Source: Alteromonadaceae bacterium XY-R5
GTDB lineage: Bacteria; Pseudomonadota; Gammaproteobacteria; Enterobacterales; Alteromonadaceae
NCBI GenBank assembly: GCA_001660395.1
Contig: LXWE01000002.1
Coordinates: forward strand, 124,001-188,000
DNA: 64,000 nt
Reading direction: 5' to 3'
Both the position numbers and the translations under genes were made by a program. Positions 45,492 to 55,200 of this stretch are shown piece by piece; the stretch's first letter is position 1, and the number at the start of each line of letters is the position of its first letter. The notes beneath the pieces are model-generated. The model ran no database searches. It was not told where the DNA came from and was given only the letters and a program-made list of their open reading frames with translations.

Positions 45492-46844
45492 ATGAAAAAT
45501 TTATTCAAAATTGCATTGGCAGCTACATCGGTAGCAATCTTTACTTCCTCGGTACAGGCTGCCACATCTCTTGAAGACCTGCTTCAAGAAGTTAAAGCTA
45601 ACCGTGTATCAGAAGCTAAGCTGAACAAAGAACGTGAAGCCGAATTCCTGGCTGCTCGTGCTGACAAGCAAGCGCTGTTGAATAAAGCCAAATCTGACCG
45701 CACAGCTGAAAAAGCGCGCGGTGATCGTTTAGCTAAACAGTTTGCTGATAACGAAACTAAGTTGTCTGAAAAAGAACAAGAACTGAAAACCGCCACAGGT
45801 ACTCTGGGTGAGATGTTCGGTGTTGTTCGTCAGGCATCTGCTGAAGCTTACGGCCGTATCTCTACGTCAATCGTAAGTGCTCAATACCCTGGCCGTGCTT
45901 CATTCCTGCAGCGTATGTCTGAAGAGTCTAAAGGTCTGCCTAACATTCAAGAGTTAGAAGATCTGTGGATCGCTCTGCAAACTGAAATGACTGAGTCTGG
46001 TAAAATTGCCCGTTTCCAAACTGAAGTTATTAGCTTAGATGGCGGCAAGTCTGTTCAGGACGTAGTACGTGTTGGTACGTTCAACCTGATCGGCAAAGAC
46101 GGTTATCTGAAGTTTGACGATAAAGAGCAGCAAGTTCAGCCTCTGGGTCGTCAGCCTGACGGTTACATGGTTGACTCTGCAGAGAACATGCTTGAAGCAA
46201 CGTCTGGCGTTCAGCCTTTCTACGTTGACCCATCTCAAGGTGCTATCCTGGGTCTGTTGACTGCTAAAGCGACTTTCATGGAGCGTTACCATGCAGGTGG
46301 TGTTGTAGGTTACATCATCACAGCTATGTTGGCTCTGGGTGCTTTGATCGCAGCTTATAAGATTATTACCCTGACGCTGATCGGCGGTAAGATTAAGTCT
46401 CAGCTGAAAAACACCAGCAACCCGTCTTCTACAAACCCTCTGGGTCGTATCCTGAAGGTTTACCAAGAAAACAAATCTGCTGATGTTGAAAACCTTGAAT
46501 TGAAACTGGATGAAGCCATCCTGCGCGAACTGCCTTCAATTGAAAGCGGCGTGAACATCATCAAGATTTTCTCGGCTATCGCTCCTTTGTTGGGTCTGCT
46601 AGGTACCGTACTGGGTATGATTGCAACCTTCCAACAAATTACGCTGTTCGGTACAGGTGACCCTCGTATCATGGCGGGAAGTATCTCTATGGCACTGGTA
46701 ACTACTGCGCAAGGTATTATCGCGGCTCTGCCTCTGATCCTAATGCACAGTGTTGTAGCTGCACGTAGTAAGTCTATCGTTCATATTCTGGACGAGCAGA
46801 CTGCAGGCATCATCGCTGCTCACGCTGAGTCGGAGAAAGCCTAA
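45492..46844 (+). CDS. TtpC-like MotA/TolQ/ExbB proton-channel protein
   Basis: The inner-membrane protein is 450 aa. The signal-like N-terminus (VAIFTSSVQA) is followed by a periplasmic coiled-coil region (about 25-110, rich in Lys/Glu/Ala heptads) and a periplasmic domain to about 265. Membrane helices then form an ExbB/TolQ-like module (GYIITAMLALGALIAAYKI; APLLGLLGTVLGMIATFQQI; ISMALVTTAQGIIAALPLI). This extended ExbB relative corresponds to TtpC, shown in Vibrio to be essential for TonB2 function. It sits between DUF3450 and a short ExbB and is co-transcribed with both. Confidence 0.92.
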   Translation: MKNLFKIALAATSVAIFTSSVQAATSLEDLLQEVKANRVSEAKLNKEREAEFLAARADKQALLNKAKSDRTAEKARGDRLAKQFADNETKLSEKEQELKTATGTLGEMFGVVRQASAEAYGRISTSIVSAQYPGRASFLQRMSEESKGLPNIQELEDLWIALQTEMTESGKIARFQTEVISLDGGKSVQDVVRVGTFNLIGKDGYLKFDDKEQQVQPLGRQPDGYMVDSAENMLEATSGVQPFYVDPSQGAILGLLTAKATFMERYHAGGVVGYIITAMLALGALIAAYKIITLTLIGGKIKSQLKNTSNPSSTNPLGRILKVYQENKSADVENLELKLDEAILRELPSIESGVNIIKIFSAIAPLLGLLGTVLGMIATFQQITLFGTGDPRIMAGSISMALVTTAQGIIAALPLILMHSVVAARSKSIVHILDEQTAGIIAAHAESEKA

Positions 46845-46845
46845 G

Positions 46846-47370
46846 ATGTTATACCTGATAGAACTTTGGGAATCTGTCAGGGACTTTATCGCTACCGGCG
46901 GTGACGTACTGTATGTCGTTGCTGCCGCGCTCTTCTTGATGTGGGCACTGATGGTCGAGCGTTATTGGTATTTAGCATCTGTCTTTCCAAGACTGCGTAA
47001 ACAAATCGTGAGTAATTGGGACGCCAGAGCAGATACTACTTCATGGTATGCGCATAGAATCCGTGACGCATGGATTTCGCAAGCTTCGGACGGTCTTAAC
47101 CAAAGAATGTTATTGATTAAAACTTTGGTTGCTATGTGTCCGCTTATAGGTCTTCTTGGGACGGTTACCGGTATGATTTCAGTATTTGAAACCATGGCCG
47201 CACAAGGTACAGGTAACCCTCGTTTGATGGCAGCTGGTATTTCTATGGCAACTATTCCGACTATGGCCGGAATGGTAGCAGCACTTTCGGGTGTATTCTT
47301 TAGCTCTCGTTTGGAAGCTAAAGTGAAGATCGCTCGAGAGAAGCTGGTCGACAGCTTGCCTCATCACTAG
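46846..47370 (+). CDS. exbB: ExbB proton-channel protein
   Basis: This is the inner-membrane stator of the TonB motor, conducting protons with ExbD. The product is 174 aa, shorter than classic ExbB (about 240) but typical of TonB2-type systems. It has three hydrophobic helices: VLYVVAAALFLMWALM; CPLIGLLGTVTGMISVFETM; and ATIPTMAGMVAALSGVFF. The stop of the TtpC-like gene is 1 bp upstream, and GGAG is within that gene's last codons. ExbD follows after 12 bp. Confidence 0.95.
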   Translation: MLYLIELWESVRDFIATGGDVLYVVAAALFLMWALMVERYWYLASVFPRLRKQIVSNWDARADTTSWYAHRIRDAWISQASDGLNQRMLLIKTLVAMCPLIGLLGTVTGMISVFETMAAQGTGNPRLMAAGISMATIPTMAGMVAALSGVFFSSRLEAKVKIAREKLVDSLPHH

Positions 47371-47382
47371 AGAGAGAATCAT

Positions 47383-47781
47383 ATGCGTAAAGTTCGTGCA
47401 CCAGAGGAAGACGCACAGATAGATATGACGCCCATGCTGGACATCGTATTTATCATGTTGATCTTCTTCATCGTCACTACCTCTTTCGTAAAAGAAGCTG
47501 GTATTGAGGTGAACAAACCAGAAGCGAGCCGTGCCGCTGCAGCGAAAAATGCTAACATCTTTATTGCTATCACCGCTGACGGTGATGTGTGGCTGGACAA
47601 ACGCCAAGTTGATATTGAGAGTATCAGTGCCAACGTAAAGCGTTTGTTAGCAGAGCAACCAACGGACGTGGTATTTATCCAGGCTGATGCCGAAGCAGAG
47701 CATGGTGTTGTTATTAAAGTTATGGATCAGGTCAAAGCCGCTGGCGTAGACAGGATTTCGGTTGCAGCAAAGGGTAGTTAA
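47383..47781 (+). CDS. exbD: ExbD biopolymer transport protein
   Basis: This is the inner-membrane partner of ExbB, 132 aa. It has a single N-terminal helix (DIVFIMLIFFIVTTSF) preceded by IDMTPMLD, whose membrane-facing Asp residue carries protons in homologues. A periplasmic domain follows (about 45-132, VWLDKRQVDIESI, VVIKVMDQVKAAG). It is typical in length and order. It is separated from exbB by 12 bp, and tonB begins 1 bp after it. Confidence 0.96.
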   Translation: MRKVRAPEEDAQIDMTPMLDIVFIMLIFFIVTTSFVKEAGIEVNKPEASRAAAAKNANIFIAITADGDVWLDKRQVDIESISANVKRLLAEQPTDVVFIQADAEAEHGVVIKVMDQVKAAGVDRISVAAKGS

Positions 47782-47782
47782 T

Positions 47783-48400
47783 ATGGGACGTTTAATAGTA
47801 TCTATATTAGTCGGTGCTGCCGTAGCTTTTGCTCTGTTCGTGGTGATGGCGAAGTTAATTGCTAACTCGTCGCGCCCTGGAGAGACACCGCCACCTGCGC
47901 CAGTAATCGACATTGTAATGTCAGAGCCTGACGATTCAACACAAACGCGTACGCGTGTACCACCACCGCCGCCGCCGCCACCAAGCCAGCCGCCTAAACT
48001 TGAGCCGGTTGAGCCTGATACGGCGAATGCGAGCACTGACGGCATGTCTTTCAATATGCCTTCTGTAGATGTAGGTGGAGCCAGCGTAGATATCGGTTCT
48101 GTAGGCGCAATGCAGCGCGATGGTGAGGCAACTCCAATCGTACGTATTGAACCTAAGTATCCGATTCAGGCTGCTCGTGATGGTAAAGAAGGATGGGTAA
48201 AACTGTCATTCACCATTAACGAAGTAGGCGGTGTTGATGATATTGAAGTGATTGATGCGGAACCTAAGCGTGTATTTGACCGCGAAGCAAAGCGTGCGCT
48301 GAGCAAATGGAAATACAAGCCTAAGATTGTTGATGGTAAACCGCAGAAGCAATTCAATATGAAAGTACAACTGGACTTTAAGTTGGATCAATCATCATGA
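47783..48400 (+). CDS. tonB: TonB energy transducer
   Basis: TonB spans the periplasm and transmits proton-motive force from ExbB/ExbD to outer-membrane receptors. The product is 205 aa from ATG 47783. An upstream in-frame TTG would overlap exbD. It has an N-terminal anchor helix (residues 3-25) and a proline-rich segment with eight consecutive Pro near residue 60. The C-terminal TonB domain follows (about 115-205, VRIEPKYPIQAARDGKEGW, VKLSFTINEVGGVDDIEV, ALSKWKYKPKIVDG). It is the natural driver for the receptors in this window. The last 4 bp overlap the TPR gene (ATGA). Confidence 0.97.
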   Translation: MGRLIVSILVGAAVAFALFVVMAKLIANSSRPGETPPPAPVIDIVMSEPDDSTQTRTRVPPPPPPPPSQPPKLEPVEPDTANASTDGMSFNMPSVDVGGASVDIGSVGAMQRDGEATPIVRIEPKYPIQAARDGKEGWVKLSFTINEVGGVDDIEVIDAEPKRVFDREAKRALSKWKYKPKIVDGKPQKQFNMKVQLDFKLDQSS

Positions 48401-49656
48401 GTAAACTTGTAAACAAAATCGTTGCTGTAGCCACTATTGCTACCGCGGTAATGGTACCAAGCTTTGCTTTTGCCCAAACTGCGGCGGTGGTGTGTCCTGA
48501 CTATAAAAAGCCACCAACAAATATTCCAAGTGAGCGTACTGGTAAAAAAGTACAGAAAGCCTTTGAAGCCTACAATAATGATCAGGTCGAGGAAGCGCTG
48601 AACTTGTTGTACGAAATCGATACGTCACAGACGTTCGACCGTGCATTTACTGATCGTTTTATTGGTAACTTGTTGGCCACTAAAGAAGGTAGCGCGCCTA
48701 AAGCGTTGGATTACCTGTTGAAAGCCGTTAAGCCGAATGTACTTAACGACACTGAACAGGCAAGTACCATGCGTTTGATTGCAGATTTGAGTATGCAGGA
48801 AAAGCAATACGACAATGCAATCAGCTACTATCAGCAGTGGATGGATTACACCTGTAAACAGGATCCGGACATTTATACTCGCATTACTCAGGCATACTAC
48901 GAAACCAAGCAATTGGATAAAATGGTAAGCCCTGCAGATAAAGCGATTAAATTGTACGAGAAGCCGAACAAAAACCCTTACTTGCTTAAAATGACTTCAT
49001 TTTATGAGCGTAAGATGTACCCAGAAACTATTAAGGTTGCTGAGGAACTGGTTCGTCTATTCCCGGATAATAAATCTTACTGGACGCAGCTAGGCTTCTT
49101 CTACATGTTGGTTGAAGACTACAAGAAAGCCTTGTCTACATTTGAGATGGCCTATGATCAGGGTTACCTGACCAAGTCGTCTGAGATTAAAGCTCTGGCT
49201 CAGCTGTATGCGACAAACTCCATCCCGTATAAGTCGGCCGTTATTCAGGAAAAATACCTGAAAGAAGGTTTGATTAAACGTGAAGAGAGTAGTTTGTCAG
49301 CGTTGGCAAATACCTGGCACCAAGCCAAGAACTTAGTGAAAGCTGCCGACTACTATGGTCAGGCTGCTGAACTGAGTGGCGATGCGGATCATTACCGTAA
49401 GCAAGGTATTTTGTTATTGGCTGCTGAAAAATACAAAGAAGCGAAGAAAGTTTTGAACATCGCATTAGAGAAAAGCACTGAAGATCTGGGCCGTATTCAT
49501 ATGGCTCTGATGGAAGCGTCTTTCTATACAGGTGATTACAAAGCTGCTTACGCTCATGTACTTGAAGCTAAGCAAGATAAGTCTACCGCGCGTAGTGCAC
49601 GTAGCTGGGAACCTTATATTAAAGAAAAAGCCAAAAATCGCGGCATTAAGCTGTAA
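48397..49656 (+). CDS. TPR-repeat periplasmic protein of the TonB operon
   Basis: The exported protein is 419 aa. The signal peptide is 1-26 (AVMVPSFAFA). It is built from consecutive tetratricopeptide-like helix pairs across about 45-400 (KVQKAFEAYNNDQVEEALNLLY; KQYDNAISYYQQWM; YWTQLGFFYMLVEDYKKAL; AADYYGQAAELSGDADHYRKQG). It overlaps tonB by 4 bp, so translation is coupled. TPR proteins regularly close TtpC-type TonB operons and probably act as periplasmic scaffolds. The exact partner is not known from sequence. Confidence 0.9.
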   Translation: MSKLVNKIVAVATIATAVMVPSFAFAQTAAVVCPDYKKPPTNIPSERTGKKVQKAFEAYNNDQVEEALNLLYEIDTSQTFDRAFTDRFIGNLLATKEGSAPKALDYLLKAVKPNVLNDTEQASTMRLIADLSMQEKQYDNAISYYQQWMDYTCKQDPDIYTRITQAYYETKQLDKMVSPADKAIKLYEKPNKNPYLLKMTSFYERKMYPETIKVAEELVRLFPDNKSYWTQLGFFYMLVEDYKKALSTFEMAYDQGYLTKSSEIKALAQLYATNSIPYKSAVIQEKYLKEGLIKREESSLSALANTWHQAKNLVKAADYYGQAAELSGDADHYRKQGILLLAAEKYKEAKKVLNIALEKSTEDLGRIHMALMEASFYTGDYKAAYAHVLEAKQDKSTARSARSWEPYIKEKAKNRGIKL

Positions 49657-49683
49657 AAAAAGCTCCTTCGGGAGCTTTTTTAT
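49657..49683 (+). terminator. Terminator after the TonB operon
   Basis: AAGCTCC (49660-49666), a TTCG tetraloop and GGAGCTT (49671-49677) are flanked by an A-run and a T-run. It ends the six-gene operon and can also act on the convergent tmcA transcript. Confidence 0.9.
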
Positions 49684-49739
49684 TATCTATTTTAAAGTGA
49701 CGATGACAGGAATGCTGGCAGTTCTATTAACTGTGCTTT

Positions 49740-51869
49740 CTAATGATTGAGAAGCCGTTTAATTACAGTTTTCACTTCACCTGACACCATCTTTTTTCCT
49801 GGGTAGCCAAAGTAATCAGCAATCTTGTTATCATCCCAGCCTAATAGCGTTATTGCGGTCAATAACGCCATATCAAGCGAGGCCGGGCTTTTATCACTAC
49901 TTATTACATGATTACGTAGTTTGTCTAATAGCGGCGTATAGGCGTATACAGGGCCTTTTGACGCAGCGATAAGTGAAAGTTTATTACGTTCCGTTTCGGT
50001 TAGCTCAAATCCAGCGTTGATAAATGTACTCAAGCTGCTGACCAGATAAGGGCACATATCTTTAAAGACTCTAGGTGCCTGAAATAGAAAGTCTTGTCTG
50101 AATCTACTCTGTAATTCTGGGAGTAAGGCTCTGGCGTCATCATTAAGGTTATTAAGCATTAAAACACTGCGTTCACCGCTAGATGCATCGATTTTCTGGC
50201 CAATCTTGATTGGGAAAAAGGCATTATTCACCCAAAAGTTGACGAGTTCATTTGTTGCGCCAAATGATGTACTTAGAAATTGGTAGCCGAGCTGTATTGC
50301 ATCAGAACGAATGTAATTAATAAGATGGCTGGCTAAACCGCTTCGTCTCGTATCCGGGTGAACTGCAATACGCGTTATCCGGAGGTAGCGATACGTCGTC
50401 CATTCGGGCTCTAAAAACATAGATGTGAGACTTTGTGGTGTGAGATGACCGCTGGGGCGACGAGTCCCCTGGATGATTGCATCGGCTAATTCAGTAAGAC
50501 AGCTACCCCCTTCATTGATGACTAACGCGACGCCTAAAACAAGATCACCTGCTTGAAGGGTATAGGTCGAGAGTTCTGCAGATTCTAATAATTTGACTAT
50601 ATCATCGGGTGTGGTTTGATAATGAGCCGTTACCAGCAGAGTGAATAGCTGTTGAAATATATCCGCATTACAGAGGAGTTCGTCACTTTGCCATTTTTTC
50701 ACGCTAATGTCTTTGGCGTTCCAATCGCTCGTCGAGAAATTAATGCTACGAGTGTTTTCGCATTTCATTAGCATTGCATCAAACCAAAATGCTTCTAAGG
50801 GATCATGTTTGTACCAGCGAATGGGTTGTTCCAGGTGGATGATTTCCGTCGTTTTATCCAGCTTGTCTAAAAAGGGCAGAAATCGCGTTTGGAATCCTCT
50901 GCCACTGCCTTCGTAGCCGTGAATCGTGGTTGAAAATACGATGTTAGGGTAGAGTCTGACAACTTTTTGGAGTAACTCGGCTGGGAAGCTGGCAGCTTCA
51001 TCTATCATCAACACGTCAACGCTGGGGCGTTCAGCAAGAAGACGGTCTATCGCGTAAAATAATTGCTGAGTTGGATCGCGGTGTGAAAGCGCATCTGCAA
51101 ATTTGAAAAACTGTTGAAGTGTTTCTCTTCTCGGCGCAGTAACAACGACACTTTTACCTTGCTGGAGCAAATTAGCGGCAGCGATGCCTAACGCTGATGA
51201 TTTTCCGCGTCCTCTGTCGGCTGTAAGTACCAGATTATGATGTGTACGGAGTGTTAAAGCCTGGATTTGCTCTATTGCATGATTCTGTTCAGACAGGTAA
51301 GTGAGGTTAGCAAATTCCGTAATATTGGGTGTTAGGTGGGACGCAGGAGGAATAAATTGCTCAGGGGTTAAAATCGCTACATTTGGGTTTTGTCTGATGC
51401 AGTGATTTAACCAACGCTTGAAATTCCCGTGATAAGCCTGTTGTTCCCACCCATACGACACGCGTTTATCAATTTCCAAATCCTTTATAACAGGCCATTC
51501 TTTTTCGTTGGGCGTGAGTAACACCATGATTCCATGTCGGCTTACCACGCCCGACAGGGCGAACAGGGCACTGGCTCTTAATTGACGATGAGCGTTATAA
51601 ATAACCGAAGGCCATTCCTGACCAAGAAAGTGGCGGAACTCTGTGTCATTAACAGAATTTGATGCCTTGGGTACGTTCACCCAAAGGGATTCATTTTCGG
51701 TTGTACCCAGCTTGTCGAGCATTAATGCTACTGCGTTAAGGCCCCATTGCTCTTCGCCTCTGACGACAATAAATTGACGGTGTCGAATGTTGCCAGATTG
51801 GCTAAGCCAGTTGTCGAATTCAAAAGGTAGTGACACGTTTTCTTGTTTGAACGGGTAATGTAAGGGCAT
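49740..51869 (-). CDS. tmcA: tRNA(Met) cytidine acetyltransferase TmcA
   Basis: TmcA makes N4-acetylcytidine at the wobble position of elongator tRNA-Met, using acetyl-CoA and ATP/GTP. The product is 709 aa. The N-terminal DUF1726-type domain (about 1-165) is followed by a RecD-like helicase module with Walker A TADRGRGKSSALG and Walker B VLMIDEAASFP. A GNAT acetyltransferase core comes next (about 440-560, RITRIAVHPDTRRSGLASHL). The C-terminal tRNA-binding region ends the protein. The domain order is complete. It is convergent with the TonB operon. Upstream on the same strand is a small gene and a terminator, so it probably has its own promoter. Confidence 0.96.
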   Translation of the reverse strand: MPLHYPFKQENVSLPFEFDNWLSQSGNIRHRQFIVVRGEEQWGLNAVALMLDKLGTTENESLWVNVPKASNSVNDTEFRHFLGQEWPSVIYNAHRQLRASALFALSGVVSRHGIMVLLTPNEKEWPVIKDLEIDKRVSYGWEQQAYHGNFKRWLNHCIRQNPNVAILTPEQFIPPASHLTPNITEFANLTYLSEQNHAIEQIQALTLRTHHNLVLTADRGRGKSSALGIAAANLLQQGKSVVVTAPRRETLQQFFKFADALSHRDPTQQLFYAIDRLLAERPSVDVLMIDEAASFPAELLQKVVRLYPNIVFSTTIHGYEGSGRGFQTRFLPFLDKLDKTTEIIHLEQPIRWYKHDPLEAFWFDAMLMKCENTRSINFSTSDWNAKDISVKKWQSDELLCNADIFQQLFTLLVTAHYQTTPDDIVKLLESAELSTYTLQAGDLVLGVALVINEGGSCLTELADAIIQGTRRPSGHLTPQSLTSMFLEPEWTTYRYLRITRIAVHPDTRRSGLASHLINYIRSDAIQLGYQFLSTSFGATNELVNFWVNNAFFPIKIGQKIDASSGERSVLMLNNLNDDARALLPELQSRFRQDFLFQAPRVFKDMCPYLVSSLSTFINAGFELTETERNKLSLIAASKGPVYAYTPLLDKLRNHVISSDKSPASLDMALLTAITLLGWDDNKIADYFGYPGKKMVSGEVKTVIKRLLNH

Positions 51870-51940
51870 TGTACCCCGATGTAACAGTTATTTCGATTAG
51901 GCGTTTTGGCTGGTGTGTGCAGAGGACCGGCAGAAAATAA

Positions 51941-51966
51941 AAAAGAGAGGCGAGCCTCTCTTTTTT
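51941..51966. terminator. Terminator between the 46-codon gene and tmcA
   Basis: GAGAGG (51945-51950), CGAG and CCTCTC (51955-51960) are flanked by A4 and T6. The minus-strand reading ends the small gene's transcript 20 bp after its stop codon. Confidence 0.85.
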
Positions 51967-51986
51967 GTATTCTTTACGTGTTGGAA

Positions 51987-52127
51987 TTAGATACGGATAG
52001 TACCTGGTCTCAACGCTTGAGTTGTTTCTTGACTAGGCTGGATTGGTGATTTAGCACCATCAGCAGGCTTGTCGGCAACAGGAGTAGCAGTAGAAAGAAC
52101 AAGAGCCATTGCGTAAGCTTTTAACAT
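51987..52127 (-). CDS. Small 46-residue protein of unknown function
   Basis: This short frame is framed by strong expression signals. AGAGGA lies about 8 nt before the ATG at 52127, and an intrinsic terminator lies 20 bp after the TAA. A sigma-54-type promoter match lies at 52197-52213. The product begins MLKAYAMALVLSTATPVADK, a short, weak signal-peptide-like or membrane-leaning N-terminus. A polar tail rich in Pro, Thr and Gln follows (PIQPSQETTQALRPGTIRI). I recognise no family. The combination of promoter, ribosome site, frame and terminator in 230 bp argues that it is a genuine gene rather than chance. It could be a small exported or membrane peptide. Confidence 0.65.
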   Translation of the reverse strand: MLKAYAMALVLSTATPVADKPADGAKSPIQPSQETTQALRPGTIRI

Positions 52128-52196
52128 TTTTATTTTCCTCTAGTTTTGACATTTTGACGTTTCTCCCGACTTATTTTCGTCAGGTGATTAAACTAG

Positions 52197-52213
52197 AGCA
52201 GCTACTGTGCCAA
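52197..52213 (-). promoter_or_regulatory. Candidate sigma-54 (-24/-12) promoter
   Basis: The minus strand reads TTGGCACAGTAGCTGCT. This matches the consensus YTGGCACGRNNNTTGCW at all but two defined positions. The invariant GG and GC are separated by exactly 10 bp. Transcription would start near 52186, giving a leader of about 60 nt to the 46-codon gene. Confidence 0.6.
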
Positions 52214-52276
52214 CTTATTATTTTTTAAGTGAAAAATATTTAGTTATTTTCATCAAATCCTTTAAATACAAGGCCT

Positions 52277-55200
52277 CTATGGCTGTATTAAAGTGTGTAA
52301 TTGATGGTTTTCTCTTAATAAACGTTCGAAACGTGACGCACTTATGGGTTTACTATACAGATACCCTTGTAACATCTCACATTGATACTGTCGTAAAATT
52401 GACAGTTGTTTCTCTTCTTCTACGCCCTCAGCCACAACCTTCAGACCTAAGTTATGAGCGATATTGATAATTGCAGCTGTCATGTGCTTGTCGACACTGC
52501 TCGTTGCAATGTCTTTAATAAAGGCCTTATCAATTTTCAACGTATTAAGAGGGAAGCGCTTTAAGTACGCCAGTGATGAATAGCCTGTGCCGAAGTCATC
52601 GAGTGCTAAATGAATGCCTCGTTCGCGTAAACGTTCCATCATGCGCAGGCTGTGTTCAGGATTTTCCATCAGTGTGCCTTCCGTGATCTCGCATTCTAAA
52701 TGAAGAGGGGACAATCCTGAGCGATTCAAAATAGTGTCTATCCGCTGGTCCAGGTCGGGCAGTTCAAATTGTTTAGCTGAGAAATTGATTGCGACACGTC
52801 CCGAGAATAACCCTTCCTGCACCCAGCGTTTAGTATCCTCACAGGCCTTACGTAATACAATTTCACCGATCTCGATGATCTGGCCAGTTTGTTCCGCTAA
52901 GGGGATAAATTGTGCCGGGCTAACCAGTCCTTTTTCCGGATGCTCGTAACGTACAAGGGCTTCCATACTGACTAATTTACCCGATGCGATATCTACTTTA
53001 GGTTGGTAGTAAACCGTAAACAGATCTTCTTTTAGACCATGGCGGATCAGGTTTTCGATTTGAAGTTGGCGCACAGCATTCTGGTTCATATCGCCGCTGA
53101 AGAACTGATATTTGTTACCTCCGGCATTCTTGGCGAAATACATCGCAGTATCCGCATTTTTTAGCAGTTCTTGTGAATTACTGCCGTCTTCCGGGAAGCA
53201 GCTAATGCCAATACTCGCACTTAGTACAAATTCCTGTTTATTGATCAGGAAGGGGCGATTCATGTCGTCCAAAATGCTCTGGGCTAAATGGGTAATACGA
53301 TGAACATCATTATCGTTGTCGATCAAAATACTAAACTCATCGCCCCCCAGGCGATAAGAGGTAGCTTGTCTGCCGATTAAACGCTGAAGACGTTTCGCTA
53401 TCTGCTTAATTAGTACATCACCCGTTTGATGACCCAGGCTATCGTTTATCTTTTTAAAATTGTCCATATCCAGACACAAGAGCGCATGGGATACATTCTT
53501 GCGCACCATGTTGCTATGGCTTGCCTGGAAGAAAGAGCGATTGGGTAATTCGGTAAGGGGGTCGGTATTGGCCAGCTTTAACAGTTCTTTTTCTGTGCTC
53601 TTACGCGTCGTGATATCTGAAAACACCCCAACGTAGTGGCTGGTTTTTCCGTCTTCATCATGGATGGCATCTATATTCAGCTCAATTTCGTATTTATCGC
53701 CATTTGTGCGACGAGATTCTACTTCACCAATCCAGTTTCCGCGCTGTCGTAACGCCTTTTTCACTTCTTCTGTGAATGCACTAGGATATTGATGAAAGTG
53801 CAGGTAACTCGCCAGTGCTTGTTCCCTGGTTTCCCCAGTATATTTGCAGTAGGCATTATTCACTGAAATGAATCTGAAGTCGGTATTGGTAATAAATACA
53901 CCGTCAGAAATGGTCTCAATCGAACGTTTAAATAGCTTAAGTTGTTCTTCAGCCTTCTTCAGGTGGCTGATGTTTTTCAGGGTTCCAGTCATCCTTACAG
54001 GTTGCTGATTCGCATCACGAAGTACAACTTTTCCTCGGTCAAGCACCCAAATCCACTCACCTTTGTAGGTTCTTACGCGATACGTAATTTCAAAGTAATC
54101 AATTTTGTCTTGTAAGTGCTCTCTTAAAGAGGCCTGAAGACGTTCAACATCATTTGGATGGATATTGGCCTGATAAGAACTGTTAGCACGTATGTTATCC
54201 TGAGGAAAATCTAAAACGCCCCAGGTATTGGCTCTGAACACCTGACCCTGATAGATATCCCAGTCCCACAATTCGTCGCCGCTGCTCCAAAGGGTTAGCT
54301 TTAAGCGCTCTTCACTTTCTTTAATTGCTTGTTGTACAGCCAGTTTATTCTTTGTTTGTTTTAACCATACCAGCATGAGCAATAAGGCAAGGGCGCTGTA
54401 TAATATCAGGGCATTTCGATGCAACCAGATTGGTGGAGCTATCGTAATATCAAGGATTTGACTTTTAGACCAATCTTCAAGAGGATTTTTACTTTGAACT
54501 TCAAATGAGTAGTCGCCAAACATTAAATTGTTAAACACGGCCTGGCGCGTTCTGATATCGCCTTCTAGCCATTCGTCGCTTAAACCATTTAATCGATATC
54601 GATACTGGACTCCTTTTGGGGTCGCAGGATTTATTGACGCAAATGTTAAACCAATTGGCGTTGCATCATATGGTAAGGTAATTTTCTTAACATTAAATAT
54701 TGGGCCGGAGATCAAATCAGGGGAGTTTATCGAGTTAAGGCTTTTGTTTTTAACTTCTATTTTAGTTATTGATGGTGGATGTTGAATTCCCAATTTTTTT
54801 GATGGTGATTTTATTGAATCAATAATGTGGATTCCTTGGCTACCACCAACAATTAATTTATTGTTCGATGTTATTATTCCTGATTTTTCATTCAGTTCAT
54901 CGTAATTTAACATCGATGTGTTTATTTCTCGAATGACATCACCAGTTCTTTCGCTGATGCTGGTTAAACCATCGAATGTAGCTACCCATATTATGCCATC
55001 TTTGTACATTAAGTTGATTATTGCATTGTTTATTTGATTGTCTTTGAAATCAAATTTTGCAATGGTTTTATGGGTTTCTTTATCCACTTTTAATAGAGTT
55101 GAATCTGTTGCTGAAACCCAAAATCCCGTTTCTGTCTCAATCACAAAATTGAAGTTTAGTGACTTACTTCCAGTTTCAAATGTTAGCTGGCTGAAAGTCT

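Noticed and set aside
47647-48054. Gly-rich minus-strand frame over exbD/tonB
   Set aside because: The Gly run is the complement of the TonB proline stretch, so it is not a gene.
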